Source: Calditrichia bacterium
GTDB lineage: Bacteria > Calditrichota > Calditrichia > RBG-13-44-9 > J075
Assembly (NCBI GenBank): GCA_020635015.1
Contig: JACKAP010000007.1
Location: 1 to 64,000, forward strand
Direction: 5' to 3'
Length of the DNA: 64,000 bases
The notes under the pieces are model-generated. The model was not told the origin of the DNA. It ran no database searches and saw only the letters and a list, made by a program, of their open reading frames with translations. Below, piece by piece: positions 1-8,476 of the stretch (positions within the stretch are counted from its first letter, which is position 1; the number at the start of each line of letters is the position of its first letter). Made by a program: the position numbers and the translations under genes.

Positions 1-28
1 AGTTGTCAGTTGTCAGTTGTCAGTTGTC
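1..28. repeat. heptanucleotide tandem repeat (AGTTGTC)x4
   Basis: Four perfect copies of the 7-bp unit AGTTGTC open the window. It is one of several heptamer arrays in the intergenic regions here (compare 10641, 10767 and 20970). The rest of the stretch to position 164 holds half of a CTCTGTG/CCACAG inverted repeat (about 42-76) and the start region of the next gene. Confidence 0.85.
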
Positions 29-164
29 AACTTAATTTGTAATTCTCTGTGCCGCTGTGGTTTAACGTCCACAGGCTGTTTTTCATTATTCCCAGGTTGC
101 AAAATCCGCAGCAGCGTCTTAAGTTTTCCGGGTAGCAATTTTCGATTATCCGGAAAAGGACATT

Positions 165-1112
165 ATGTCGATTGAAACCATGTCTCCCCTGTCCCGTTGG
201 GTGTATGCTCTGAAAATTAGTAGCTGGCCCAAACTGCTAGTGCCGTTTTTACTGGGGCAGGGGTTGGGCGCCTCGGCTGTGGGGGAACTCTCCGGATGGG
301 GGCTCTTGACCGGGCTGGGATTTACGGTGGGATTGCTGGTTTTTATCGTGCTGCTCAACGATTGGGCCGACCAGGAAGTTGACCGCATCAAGCGGGACAT
401 GTTCCCGGACGGATGCTCTCCCAAGACCATTCCCGATGGTATCCTTGCCGCCAACGACCTCTTGCTGGCGGCAATGGCTTTTGGTGCCCTGGCCCTGGGC
501 TTCGCCAGCCTGGGTGATTTTCTCCATAACCGGCCTTATCTTGTTCCGGCGGGGCTGCTTTGCCTGCTGATCTTCGTGGCCTATTCCCTGCCCCCCCTAC
601 GCCTGAACTACCGCGGAGGAGGCGAATTCCTGGAAATGCTCGGGGTGGGGCTGGCTCTGCCGCTGTTCAACAGCTACGCCCAATCCGGCCAGTGGCTCTC
701 ATCGGCTGCCGGGCAAATTCTCCCGGCTTTTCTGCTGCTCTCCCTGGCCAGCGCCGTTGCCAGCGGGCTGAGTGATGAGGAGAGTGACCGCCGCGGAGGC
801 AAGCATACCCTGGTACTGCGCTTCGGCAACCCCGCCGCCCGGAAGCTGATCGAACTGCTGGCATCCGGGGCCATCGTTCTCTGGCTGATCGCCGCTCTCA
901 TCGGGACAGTGGAAATTCCTCGCTGGCTCTTTCTCTTCAACGCCGCCCTCGGCGGATGGTATTGGCGGGAAATGCACCGGATCAGTTCGGCGGCAGTGAC
1001 CAACGCCTTCCCGGCGCAGGGCCAATACAAAAGCGCCCTGCACCGGGCGATCTGGCTACCGGTTACGATTTTTGCGATATACTTACTGCTGCGCGCGGGA
1101 TGGGGCGGATGA
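165..1112 (+). CDS. UbiA-family prenyltransferase (first of two)
   Basis: Integral membrane protein of 315 residues with about eight hydrophobic segments. It carries both Asp-rich UbiA motifs: NDWADQEVDR at residues 65-74 and SDEESDRRGGKHTL near residue 203. These bind Mg-diphosphate of the isoprenoid donor, so it should prenylate a small acceptor at the membrane; the acceptor cannot be told. The ATG follows AAAAGGAC. Its stop overlaps the next start (ATGA), so it is co-translated with the following gene, and a second, related UbiA lies just beyond. Close to MenA/UbiA size, but I cannot assign it to quinone, heme or another pathway. Confidence 0.88.
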   Translation: MSIETMSPLSRWVYALKISSWPKLLVPFLLGQGLGASAVGELSGWGLLTGLGFTVGLLVFIVLLNDWADQEVDRIKRDMFPDGCSPKTIPDGILAANDLLLAAMAFGALALGFASLGDFLHNRPYLVPAGLLCLLIFVAYSLPPLRLNYRGGGEFLEMLGVGLALPLFNSYAQSGQWLSSAAGQILPAFLLLSLASAVASGLSDEESDRRGGKHTLVLRFGNPAARKLIELLASGAIVLWLIAALIGTVEIPRWLFLFNAALGGWYWREMHRISSAAVTNAFPAQGQYKSALHRAIWLPVTIFAIYLLLRAGWGG

Positions 1113-1867
1113 GCGGAAAGCGGCAGGATTTAATCGACCAATTCCGGGCGCTTGACCGCCGGTTAGCGGCCCAGGGCCTCTCCCCGAGAACCCTCGCTCC
1201 CGGGCGGGATGCCGCCACGCCGTTTGCCCTGATCGCTGAATATGTGGCTTCACAACTGGACGACACCGATCCGGCAAGAGAAATCGCCCGGCAGTTGGGG
1301 CGGATATTGGATGCCCAGTTGGAGAACTTTCCGGAAAATATCTTCGGCGATTTCGACTATCTCGCCGCCAGCCTGGTACGGCAGGCGCAGGAGGCCGGAG
1401 CGGAAGCGGTTGGATTGATCCGCCATACCGGCGGCAGGATCGCCCGGCTGCAGGAGATGTTCGGATGCCATTCCCCGATCCGCTTCCGTTACGTGCACGA
1501 TTTTACCTACGGCTACGACTGGGCGAAGTGGGTGGCCAAAGACCCCGCCCGGCGGAGCGCGGTGCGGCCCTACGACCCGCCGTTCCTGGACTACATGATC
1601 GCCCGGGGAAAAGAGCTCTATGAGCTGATCGCTCAAGACGACCGTAAATACCCCACCCTGCGCAGCGCAGCTTACCGCAATCCCTTCGGCTTTTCCCGGG
1701 AGCCGGAGGACGAGACCGCCCTGCTGCGCCGCCTCGCCCGCGAGGGACAGATCCCGCTGGCGGCCTGGCGTTTCGACGCGGCCCCGGACTGGAAAGCTCC
1801 CTATTACGATATCCGCCGCCGGCTGGCGGAAACGCTGGGCATCCAGGGAAAGCAAGACGCTCAATGA
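1109..1867 (+). CDS. unknown protein between two UbiA genes
   Basis: A soluble protein of 252 residues that I do not recognise. There is no signal peptide or membrane segment. It is rich in Arg, Asp and aromatic residues, with a conspicuous stretch around residues 130-165 (RYVHDFTYGYDWAKW, then RPYDPPFLDYM) and the motif NPFGFSREPEDE near residue 200. The ATG at 1109 overlaps the upstream UbiA stop, and its own stop overlaps the downstream UbiA ATG (ATGA both times). Reading starts further upstream are possible but would lie inside the UbiA gene. Tight translational coupling on both sides suggests it acts with the two prenyltransferases, for example making or modifying their acceptor; that is inference. 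Confidence 0.8.
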   Translation: MSGKRQDLIDQFRALDRRLAAQGLSPRTLAPGRDAATPFALIAEYVASQLDDTDPAREIARQLGRILDAQLENFPENIFGDFDYLAASLVRQAQEAGAEAVGLIRHTGGRIARLQEMFGCHSPIRFRYVHDFTYGYDWAKWVAKDPARRSAVRPYDPPFLDYMIARGKELYELIAQDDRKYPTLRSAAYRNPFGFSREPEDETALLRRLAREGQIPLAAWRFDAAPDWKAPYYDIRRRLAETLGIQGKQDAQ

Positions 1868-2763
1868 AAGGCGCATCGATCAGCACCTGGATCCAGGCCA
1901 GCCGTCCACCCGCCATTGTCAATCTGATCTTCCCCCTGCTGCTCGGCCAGGCCCTGGCTTTTGAAAAGACGGGACGCTGGAATTGGACTATTTTCGCAGC
2001 GCTGGGGATCTATGCCTGGTTCGATCAGCTTTACATCGTGTTCTGGAACGATTATGCCGATGCCCGGGCCGACCGGCACAACCGCGAGTTCAATATCTTT
2101 TCCGGCGGCTCCCGGGTGCTGCCGGAGGGCCGGCTAGATCCCCGCGATCTACTACGGGCCGGTTGGATTGCGCTGGGGCTGGTGATGGCTGTCGGGATTT
2201 ATCTCACCCTTTCATTCCAAATCGTATTTGCGCTTCCGCTGATGGCTGCCGGGCTGATCCTGCTCTGGGCTTACAGCATGCCCCCGCTGCGCCTGAATTA
2301 CCGCGGAGGAGGCGAGCTGCTGCAAGCGACTGGCTGCGCCCTGCTGCTGCCGCTGCTGGGCTATGATGCCCAGGCCAGCACCCTGACGGATTTTCCGGGG
2401 GAAGCGCTGATTCCCTTTTTTATCTATCACCTGATCAGCGCGGTCGCCACCGCGATCCCGGATCATGCCGCCGACCGCCGGGCCGGCAAGCGCACCCTGG
2501 CGGTGCGCATCGGCATCCGACCCGCTGCGCGCTGGAGCATTGTGCTGGGGCTGCTTGGCGCTGCTGTTGGCTTTACCCTGCTTCAGCCGGCCGGACCCTG
2601 GAGTCGTGCGCTGACGGTCTGGTTTCCGCCGGCAGCCCTGGGGGCGGCGGCCTTCCTGAGCCGCCGCCTGGAAACCTCCCCCCGGGCGGTTTTCTTTTAT
2701 GATGTGCTGATCGTCGCGATCCCGATCGCGTATGCCGCCGGATTTTGCATGTCGGCTATTTGA
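1864..2763 (+). CDS. UbiA-family prenyltransferase (second of two)
   Basis: Membrane protein of 299 residues with NDYADARADR at residues 62-71 and DHAADRRAGKRTL near residue 200, the two diphosphate/Mg-binding motifs of the UbiA superfamily. The short conserved segment PPLRLNYRGGGE occurs in this protein and in the first UbiA (with YSLPPLRLNYRGGGE there and YSMPPLRLNYRGGGE here), so the two are paralogues. The ATG overlaps the preceding stop. A hairpin at 2814-2854 likely ends the operon. Substrate unknown; two successive prenylations, or prenylation of two acceptors, are both possible. Confidence 0.88.
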   Translation: MKGASISTWIQASRPPAIVNLIFPLLLGQALAFEKTGRWNWTIFAALGIYAWFDQLYIVFWNDYADARADRHNREFNIFSGGSRVLPEGRLDPRDLLRAGWIALGLVMAVGIYLTLSFQIVFALPLMAAGLILLWAYSMPPLRLNYRGGGELLQATGCALLLPLLGYDAQASTLTDFPGEALIPFFIYHLISAVATAIPDHAADRRAGKRTLAVRIGIRPAARWSIVLGLLGAAVGFTLLQPAGPWSRALTVWFPPAALGAAAFLSRRLETSPRAVFFYDVLIVAIPIAYAAGFCMSAI

Positions 2764-2813
2764 TCGCTGGCTATTGATGATTTTAAAAACCTCGTTCGAT
2801 GCTCTGCGTCGAA

Positions 2814-2854
2814 AAACCGCATGGCGCCACGTCCTATGTGGCGCCATGCGGTTT
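2814..2854 (+). terminator. strong hairpin after the UbiA operon
   Basis: A near-perfect inverted repeat: AACCGCATGGCGCCAC pairs with GTGGCGCCATGCGGTT around a 7-nt loop, followed by only a short T run. It lies about 50 nt after the UbiA stop. Likely a transcription terminator or mRNA-stabilising hairpin. Confidence 0.55.
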
Positions 2855-2950
2855 AGGTACGGATTTATGAATTTAATATTTGATATCAATCGATAAAATT
2901 ATATCTTTGAGCTGTCAAAACCGACAAAGATCTTATCACAAGGAGAAGCT

Positions 2951-3301
2951 ATGAAGATCAAAGAGACGTTCGAGAAAAATATTGCCATTTTGACCGTGTC
3001 GGGCAATATGATGGGCGGACCGGAAACCGCGGCATTGCATGACAAAGTCAAGAGCCTGATCGAAGACGGGATTAAAAATGTGGTGATCGATCTGAAAGGC
3101 GTGAAATGGATGAACAGTTCCGGGTTGGGCGTGCTGATGTCCTGCTTCGGCTCCCTGACCAATGCCGGCGGCAACCTCAAGCTGGCCAGCATCGCTGAGA
3201 AGGTGCAGAGCGTCCTGATGATCACCAAGATGATCCAGTTTTTCGAGAACTACGAGAATGCCGAGCGCGCGGTGGCCAGCTTCGAGCAGGAGCAGGGATA
3301 A
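2951..3301 (+). CDS. anti-sigma factor antagonist (STAS domain)
   Basis: Single STAS domain of 116 residues, the usual size for SpoIIAA/RsbV-type proteins. The signature DLKGVKWMNSSGLGVL contains the phospho-acceptor Ser at residue 56 or 57. Such proteins bind an anti-sigma kinase (serine kinase of the RsbW/SpoIIAB class) when unphosphorylated and free the sigma factor. No kinase or PP2C phosphatase is next to it, so its partner must be elsewhere. Good Shine-Dalgarno (AAGGAGAAG) before the ATG. It is monocistronic here, flanked by hairpins at 2814 and 3360. Confidence 0.9.
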   Translation: MKIKETFEKNIAILTVSGNMMGGPETAALHDKVKSLIEDGIKNVVIDLKGVKWMNSSGLGVLMSCFGSLTNAGGNLKLASIAEKVQSVLMITKMIQFFENYENAERAVASFEQEQG

Positions 3302-3359
3302 GCGCTTAGGGCGGTATTAGCTGATATGCCCTTGAAGAGAAATATTGTTAATCATTTTT

Positions 3360-3428
3360 GCCACAGAGCCACAAAGTCCACAGAGAACTGACAACTATAA
3401 ATCTCTGTGCCCTCTGTGGCTCTGTGGC
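3360..3428. repeat. dispersed inverted repeat, CCACAGAG family
   Basis: GCCACAGAGCCACAAAG faces GCCCTCTGTGGCTCTGTGGC across a short spacer. Related copies lie at about 42-76, 14793-14821 (half) and 23500-23572. It sits between convergent genes and may fold as a transcript terminator for both. Confidence 0.7.
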
Positions 3429-3437
3429 ATTTGTTTT

Positions 3438-4001
3438 TTATTCTCCGCCTAACCCTAACTGCTCCGCCCCTTCCTGCAGCGCCCGGATCACGAAATCGAT
3501 ATGGGCATCCAGCTCAATGCCCAGTTCCTCCGCCCCATTGCGGATATCCTCCCGGCTGACCTGGGCGGCGAAGCGCTTGTCCTTCAGCTTCTTTTTCACC
3601 GACTTCACCGTCACCTCCCCCAGCATCCGGTTGGGACGCACGTAGGTGACCGCAGTGATGAAACCGCATAGTTCATCGACGGCAAACAGGGTTTTCGCCA
3701 TGCGGGTTTCCCGGGGCACCCCGGTATGTTCGGCGTGGCCGAGGATGGCGGTGATCCATTCCTCCGGATAGCCCTTCTCACGCAGGATCTCCGCCCCGCG
3801 CATCGGGTGGTCGTCGAGCGTGGGATAGCGTTCATAGTCAAAATCGTGCAGCAGCCCGACGACGCCCCAGGCCTCCTCATCCTCCCCGAATTTCCGGGCG
3901 TAGGCGCGCATCGCCATCTCCACCGACAGGGCGTGTTTCAGCAGGCCGTCTTTTTGGGTGTATTCGGTGAGCAGGGCATAGGCTTCTTGACGGGTTTTCA
4001 T
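3438..4001 (-). CDS. HD-domain hydrolase
   Basis: A 187-residue HD-superfamily protein. The metal-binding HD pair is LLHDFD at residues 50-55, with an upstream His at residue 23 (LLKHALSVE) and a later GHAEHTG, matching the HDIG-type predicted hydrolases that act on nucleotides or phosphoesters. The ATG at 4001 has a strong Shine-Dalgarno (GGAGGAATC); a longer reading from 4034 lacks one. Substrate unknown. It lies 38 nt downstream of the esterase gene on the same strand and could be co-transcribed. Confidence 0.85.
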   Translation of the reverse strand: MKTRQEAYALLTEYTQKDGLLKHALSVEMAMRAYARKFGEDEEAWGVVGLLHDFDYERYPTLDDHPMRGAEILREKGYPEEWITAILGHAEHTGVPRETRMAKTLFAVDELCGFITAVTYVRPNRMLGEVTVKSVKKKLKDKRFAAQVSREDIRNGAEELGIELDAHIDFVIRALQEGAEQLGLGGE

Positions 4002-4039
4002 GATTCCTCCAATTTTTGGTAGCCTCTGTGGCAATCATT

Positions 4040-5332
4040 CTACCGCAAAAAGACAAACTTTTTGCGGATTGTCCCCCCCAGGGTGACAAATTCTGCGAAA
4101 TAAACCCCGGACGGCACCCAGTGTCCCTGCCCGTTCTGCCCCTGCCAGATAATCTGATGATGCCCGCAGGGGTGATGGGCCTGCTGCAGCGTGACCACCT
4201 GCTCGCCGGTCAGGTTGAGGATGTTGATTTTGACCGGCCCTTCCTCATAAATGCGGTATTTGACCTGCACGGTATGGCGGAAAGGATCGCTGTGCCGGGT
4301 GGAAATGATTTCGATGTTGGTTAGGAACGATTCCCCTTTTTTCTCGTGGATCGTCAGCTTCTCCGCCCCCATGGTTTCGGCGTGGCGAATCAGGGTCTCG
4401 CGCATATGCAGATCGGCAAACTTCCAGGTATGATGGGCATCGCTGCTCAGCACCAGGGCGGAGGCATGGTTGGGGATACCGAAAAGCTGGAAAAGTGTCA
4501 CTAAATGCACCCCGCGATCGCGATTGCCCTGGAAGCCGTCGAAAGCGGCGGTCTTGATGTAAAAATTGATTTTCTGGCGGATGCGCTTCTTCTGGGCTGC
4601 GGTCAGCCCCTCCAGAATATCCAGGCTGCTGTAGCGGCGCAGATGCTCAATGTTGTATTTTTTCCGGCCCGGGTTGCAGAAGGCAGGGGCGAACATTTTG
4701 TCGTTGCGTACCCACAGGGTATCCAGATCGTGGTAGCTGTTGAGGGAATAGCGCGGATCATTCAGGTGCAGGAACATGTGGCTGCCGTCGTAGCTGCCCA
4801 CTGAGGAGAAGAGGCCGGGATGCTTCAGCGCCAGCATCACCGCGGTGTAGCCGCCCAGGGAGAAGCCGTCGGCCCCCCGCGCCTGCTGCTTCGGGATGGC
4901 CCGGTATTCCCGCTCGATATGTCCGATCACATCCGTCACAAAATAATCCTCGAAGCGCCCGCTGCCGATGCCGGAATGCTGCTTCGCCTGGGCGGGATTG
5001 AGAAAATTAACCCCCAGCCCGTACACCTCGCCGTCATCGGACATCATGCCCGGCCCGACGATGATCATCTCCCCGATCTCGCCGGCATTGATCAGCTCAT
5101 CGGCCAGGTGCTGGATCGCCACTCCGCCGCGGCTATGGTCCTGATAAGGATCGAACCATTCCTTTTCGTGTCCCCGAAAGAGATAGAGCACTGGGAAGTG
5201 CTTTTGAGGCGAACGGTAATAGCCGGGCGGCAGATAGATCTGATAATTTTTCTTGACCCCCAGAATGGGGCTGTCAAAGGTTTCCCGGCTGACGCTGCCG
5301 GTGATTTTCCGGGGCAGTAGTTCCTGAATCAA
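4040..5332 (-). CDS. esterase D-like alpha/beta hydrolase with C-terminal FlgD/T9SS-like tail
   Basis: Protein of 430 residues. Residues 1-330 match the putative-esterase (Esterase D/Fes) alpha/beta-hydrolase family, with the nucleophile elbow GFSLGG (Ser158) and probable catalytic His in DAHHTW near residue 305. Residues 350-430 form a FlgD-like Ig fold (NILNLTGEQV, then WQGQNGQG, PSGVYFAEF) ending in RKKFVFLR, like tails that direct type IX secretion. The start is TTG with GAGGT upstream. Odd: there is no N-terminal signal peptide, which a secreted T9SS substrate would need; either it is cytoplasmic with an accessory domain or the signal has been lost. Confidence 0.82.
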   Translation of the reverse strand: MIQELLPRKITGSVSRETFDSPILGVKKNYQIYLPPGYYRSPQKHFPVLYLFRGHEKEWFDPYQDHSRGGVAIQHLADELINAGEIGEMIIVGPGMMSDDGEVYGLGVNFLNPAQAKQHSGIGSGRFEDYFVTDVIGHIEREYRAIPKQQARGADGFSLGGYTAVMLALKHPGLFSSVGSYDGSHMFLHLNDPRYSLNSYHDLDTLWVRNDKMFAPAFCNPGRKKYNIEHLRRYSSLDILEGLTAAQKKRIRQKINFYIKTAAFDGFQGNRDRGVHLVTLFQLFGIPNHASALVLSSDAHHTWKFADLHMRETLIRHAETMGAEKLTIHEKKGESFLTNIEIISTRHSDPFRHTVQVKYRIYEEGPVKINILNLTGEQVVTLQQAHHPCGHHQIIWQGQNGQGHWVPSGVYFAEFVTLGGTIRKKFVFLR

Positions 5333-5432
5333 CGCTGACCTCTTTTTTCAAAAAATAAATATAAGGCAGGGGGGGATTATCATGCCAGTGATAATTCAAT
5401 CGGATTGGGTTGCTTTATAAAGTCGAGATATT

Positions 5433-5505
5433 ATTCAGCCCACGAAACATACGAAAGATTCGAAAAAAGCATTTTTGTTTATTTCGTGTGTTTCGTGGGC
5501 TGAAT
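5433..5505. repeat. dispersed inverted repeat ATTCAGCCCACGAAAC
   Basis: ATTCAGCCCACGAAACA at the left pairs with TGTTTCGTGGGCTGAAT at the right around an A/T-rich loop. It lies in the 224-bp spacer between the esterase and the DUF2442 gene; nothing else is evident in that spacer. Confidence 0.75.
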
Positions 5506-5556
5506 AGTTACAGGTAGAGATGCAAATTCACAACACGCGTGGTGGGGGATAAATTT

Positions 5557-5886
5557 TTAAACCGGCAGTGAACCGGCCTTATCTTTGCGGCGCTTCAGCC
5601 AGCGCTGCAGGGAACGCTCGCTTTCCCCGGAATGCAGCCCCAGCAGCACACCGGCCAGGCTAATATCTTCATCCAGTTCCGGCCAATGAACGCCAATCCC
5701 CCTGCCGATCAACTCCCAGCGATTCCGTTCCGCCGGGGTGCCATGCCAAAGCCGTGGCGACCAGTCGAGCGGAAATGAAATTATCCGCCGGTCATCCAGG
5801 AAGAATTCAATGTGATCATCCTTGACCACGACATTGGTGATCCTGACGGTCAAGTGTTTTTCCAGCTCATTCAGCAAAGAAGTCAT
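5557..5886 (-). CDS. DUF2442 domain protein
   Basis: Small protein of 109 residues. The signature WSPRLWHGTPAERNRWELIG followed by GIGVHWPELDEDISLAGVLLG is typical of DUF2442. It overlaps the upstream DUF4160 gene by 20 nt. DUF4160/DUF2442 pairs are common as small two-gene cassettes and have been suggested to be toxin-antitoxin-like, but no biochemical role is known to me. The C-terminal tail is basic (LKRRKDK), which would suit nucleic-acid binding; that is inference. Confidence 0.85.
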   Translation of the reverse strand: MTSLLNELEKHLTVRITNVVVKDDHIEFFLDDRRIISFPLDWSPRLWHGTPAERNRWELIGRGIGVHWPELDEDISLAGVLLGLHSGESERSLQRWLKRRKDKAGSLPV

Positions 5887-6106
5887 GCCATCGATCCTCT
5901 ATCTCCGCCCTGCGGCGCGCCACAATACGCAGAATGTCGCGGAGTTCTTTTTGACTGAATTGACGGTTAAATGCTATCACCAGAGAGTCAAGCCAAATTT
6001 TAGCCGATTTATCATCCCTGCCAACATGCACATGAATGGGTTCCCTGCGATCGGAAGCATAAAAATAAAATCGGTACGGACCATCATAGAATATTGTCGG
6101 GCTCAC
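5867..6106 (-). CDS. DUF4160 domain protein
   Basis: Small protein, 79 residues if it starts at GTG 6106 (SPTIFYDGPYRFYFYASD), which aligns with the usual DUF4160 N-terminus; an ATG at 6175 would add 23 residues without a clear ribosome site. The family motif REPIHVHVGRD is present, as is the C-terminal AEIEDRWHDFF. It is the first gene of a two-gene unit whose second gene (DUF2442) overlaps it. Function unknown; possibly one half of a toxin-antitoxin-like pair. Confidence 0.8.
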   Translation of the reverse strand: MSPTIFYDGPYRFYFYASDRREPIHVHVGRDDKSAKIWLDSLVIAFNRQFSQKELRDILRIVARRRAEIEDRWHDFFAE

Positions 6107-6396
6107 AATCTGATTATCCCACTTGAGGTTAATATATGATAATATCTGCCACGATGCAAATGACCTTACTTGCATGAAAGAAGTATTGTGGGTTGAGCGC
6201 GTTTTCTCATCTATTTTTTACCTGACAGGCGCACGAATTCATCCCCCGGGGATGAGCGATACGAACCCGGTATAATATTATTGGCAGGAAATAGGATGTT
6301 TCGGAAAAATAATTGAAAAATAAATGGATGGATGGAAAGCCTACCGCACCAATCCCGGTATATCAATAAACCGGGGATTTGTCATACCTGCCGAGG

Positions 6397-7449
6397 TTAC
6401 CCAAGTTTTTTCAGAATCACTTCCACCACTTCTTCCGGGCGGATCTCCTTCATACAGCGAAAATGCCCTTTGGGGCAGGCGGCGCGGCCGATGTGCGAGC
6501 AGGGGCGGCAGGAAAGCTGGGGATTTTGCAACACCTGCGCGGCGGGATTAAGGGGAAAGAAGCCCAGTTCTTCGGTCGTGGAGCCGAAGAGCGCCACCTG
6601 GGGCACCCCGCCGGCCGCGGCGGCGTGCATCAGGCCGGAATCGTTGCTGACAAAGCAGGGGGCATGGCAGATCAAGGCAAAGGTCTCCGGCAGCGAGACC
6701 TCCCCGGCCAGGCTGAGGGTGATCTCTTCCCCGGCCAGGCGGCGGATTTCGGTGATGATCTCCCGCTCATCAGGACCGCCCACCAGCACGGTGCGCCGGC
6801 CGGTGGATTTATAAATTTGCTGGATTAATTCTGCATAATACGCCGGGGGCCAGCGCTTGGTAAAATGGCGCGCTCCCGGGGCCATCACGATGCCGTATCC
6901 CTGAGCCGCCAGCGCCAGCCAGCGGGATTTCCCGCTTTCCTCAACCGCCCGGGGCAGATGCATCTCCAGGGCCAGGTCCCTGGGATCGATACCCAACGGC
7001 ACGGCGGCGCGGAGATACTTTTCCGCCACATGCAATGGCCGGTCACCGCCGCGGCGATAAAGATTCAGTTTGAAATGCACCAGCAGAAAACGGCTCAGCT
7101 GATTTTTGCGGATCTTTAAGACCGGTGGGCGATTCCAAAACGCACAAAGATAACCGCTGCGCAGGTTGCGGTGCAGATCGAGGATCACATCATAGCCGTG
7201 ATGACGGATCTGTTTTTTCAGCGCCTTCAACGCGCCTCCCGCATGCACATCGAGCGTCAGCAGCCGGGAGAGATGGGGATTGGCCTGCAGCAGTTGCGCA
7301 TACTCCTTGCGCACCAAAAAATCAATTTCCGCAGCGGGATAAAGCGCTCGCAACTGGCGCAGCAGCGGGGTGGTGAGCAGAATATCCCCGATGGAGCTCA
7401 TGCGGATGATGAGGATTTTGTGGATAGGGGTGTTAAGTTGGATTTGCAT
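6397..7449 (-). CDS. glycosyltransferase family 9 (heptosyltransferase-like)
   Basis: Protein of 350 residues with the GT-B fold of ADP-heptose:LPS heptosyltransferases. Near the N-terminus it has KILIIRMSSIGDILLTTPLL, the family start motif; the C-terminal half has MAPGARHFTKRWP, LVGGPDE and FVSNDSGLMHAAAA, the donor-binding segments. The end has a Cys-rich stretch (CRPC, ACPKGHFRC) common in this family. It should add a sugar, probably heptose, to the lipopolysaccharide core on the cytoplasmic face. lpxH lies upstream on the same strand, consistent with lipid A/core synthesis, but the spacer holds an octanucleotide array. Confidence 0.9.
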   Translation of the reverse strand: MQIQLNTPIHKILIIRMSSIGDILLTTPLLRQLRALYPAAEIDFLVRKEYAQLLQANPHLSRLLTLDVHAGGALKALKKQIRHHGYDVILDLHRNLRSGYLCAFWNRPPVLKIRKNQLSRFLLVHFKLNLYRRGGDRPLHVAEKYLRAAVPLGIDPRDLALEMHLPRAVEESGKSRWLALAAQGYGIVMAPGARHFTKRWPPAYYAELIQQIYKSTGRRTVLVGGPDEREIITEIRRLAGEEITLSLAGEVSLPETFALICHAPCFVSNDSGLMHAAAAGGVPQVALFGSTTEELGFFPLNPAAQVLQNPQLSCRPCSHIGRAACPKGHFRCMKEIRPEEVVEVILKKLG

Positions 7450-7466
7450 GAGATAGGTTGATGAGT

Positions 7467-7546
7467 GAATGGGTGAATGGGTGAATGGGTGAATGGGTGA
7501 ATGGGTGAATGGGTGAATGGGTGAATGGGTGAATGGGTGAATGGGT
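7467..7546. repeat. octanucleotide tandem array (GAATGGGT)x10
   Basis: Ten perfect copies of GAATGGGT. With the facing ACCCATCAACCCATTCAC segment at 7573-7606 it forms an imperfect hairpin, part of the GATGGGT/ACCCATC family also at 11911, 21838, 24344, 40531 and 57573. Perfect arrays of this kind are prone to slippage, so copy number may vary between strains. Confidence 0.9.
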
Positions 7547-7608
7547 GATTAACTTGATATCGACATCCGTTTTTACCCATCAACCCATTCACTCATCAAC
7601 CCATCCAC

Positions 7609-8328
7609 TTACTTCCACATCTCCAGCCGCAACTCCCTCCCATCAAACACCGCGTAGGTATAGTGATCGATCCAATCGCCCAGATTGACGAAGGTCTTTT
7701 CCCCATAGCGATCGAGGCAGGGGGAATGGAGGTGGCCGAAGATCACGTAGTCGTAGCCTTCCTGAAAGCGGCGCATTGCTTCATCCCGATAATCGCTGTC
7801 GTCGATCACCTCAAACTTGTTGTGGTTGCGGCTGAAGTTAGAGACCCACTTCGCCAAAGGAATGCCGACATCCGGATGGATCAGACTGTAGAGAAAGATA
7901 TTCACCGGATGGCGGAAAATTTTCTTCAGGAAGCGGTAGCCCTTGTCATTCTTGGCGATCCCGTCCCCGTGATGCAGCCAAAAGCGCTTTCCGGCGATCT
8001 CGTGGCTGAAGTCGTCGAAATGGATCTGGATCTGCAGCTCGGTGGTCAGGTAATCGCGCATCCAAAAATCGTGATTCCCGGCAATATAATGAATCTCCAC
8101 CCCCAACTCGCGCAGATGGCTCAGGGCACTGATCACCCGGGTATAGCCGCGCGGAATCACATTGCGGTATTCGAACCAGAAATCGAATAGGTCGCCGACA
8201 ATAAACAGACATTCCCCGCTGCTGGCCACATGATCCAGGAAGGCCAGCAGGCGCTTCTGCTTCACTTTTTCCGATTTCGCTTGAGACATGCCCAGGTGCA
8301 CGTCAGAAAAAAAGTAGGTGTTTCCCAT
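7609..8328 (-). CDS. lpxH: UDP-2,3-diacylglucosamine diphosphatase, LpxH type
   Basis: Calcineurin-like phosphoesterase of 239 residues. It has the full metal-site set: FFSDVHLG (Asp9, His11), VGDLFDFWFEY, GNHDFW, LHHGDG and FGHLHSP. The FDFWFEY segment and size fit LpxH and its relatives, which hydrolyse UDP-2,3-diacylglucosamine to lipid X in lipid A synthesis at the inner face of the inner membrane. The neighbouring glycosyltransferase 9 supports an LPS role. Related YbbF-like enzymes of other specificity cannot be excluded. Confidence 0.85.
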   Translation of the reverse strand: MGNTYFFSDVHLGMSQAKSEKVKQKRLLAFLDHVASSGECLFIVGDLFDFWFEYRNVIPRGYTRVISALSHLRELGVEIHYIAGNHDFWMRDYLTTELQIQIHFDDFSHEIAGKRFWLHHGDGIAKNDKGYRFLKKIFRHPVNIFLYSLIHPDVGIPLAKWVSNFSRNHNKFEVIDDSDYRDEAMRRFQEGYDYVIFGHLHSPCLDRYGEKTFVNLGDWIDHYTYAVFDGRELRLEMWK

Positions 8329-8401
8329 GTTGCGTAATGCTTTTCCTCAAGTTTTTTAGTCGTATTAATAACTACCTTTTTAACAAGTCTTTGAAAATGA
8401 A

Positions 8402-8476
8402 AGATTCCTCGGCTGACACCTTCGGAATGACAAACCAACGTCATTTCGAACGTAACGAAGTGACGTGAGAAATCTG
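8402..8476. repeat. dispersed inverted repeat, GATTCCTC/GAAATC family
   Basis: AAGATTCCTC and TTCGGAATGAC face GTCATTTCGAACG and TGAGAAATCTG. Relatives are at 38047-38125 and 55761-55821. It occupies the centre of the 340-bp region between lpxH and tatC; the remainder is A/T-rich and probably holds the divergent promoters, though I cannot point to a convincing one. Confidence 0.7.

Noticed and set aside
7467..7546. Possible CRISPR array (regular repeat)
   Set aside because: Units are 8 bp with no spacers; a simple tandem repeat, not CRISPR.
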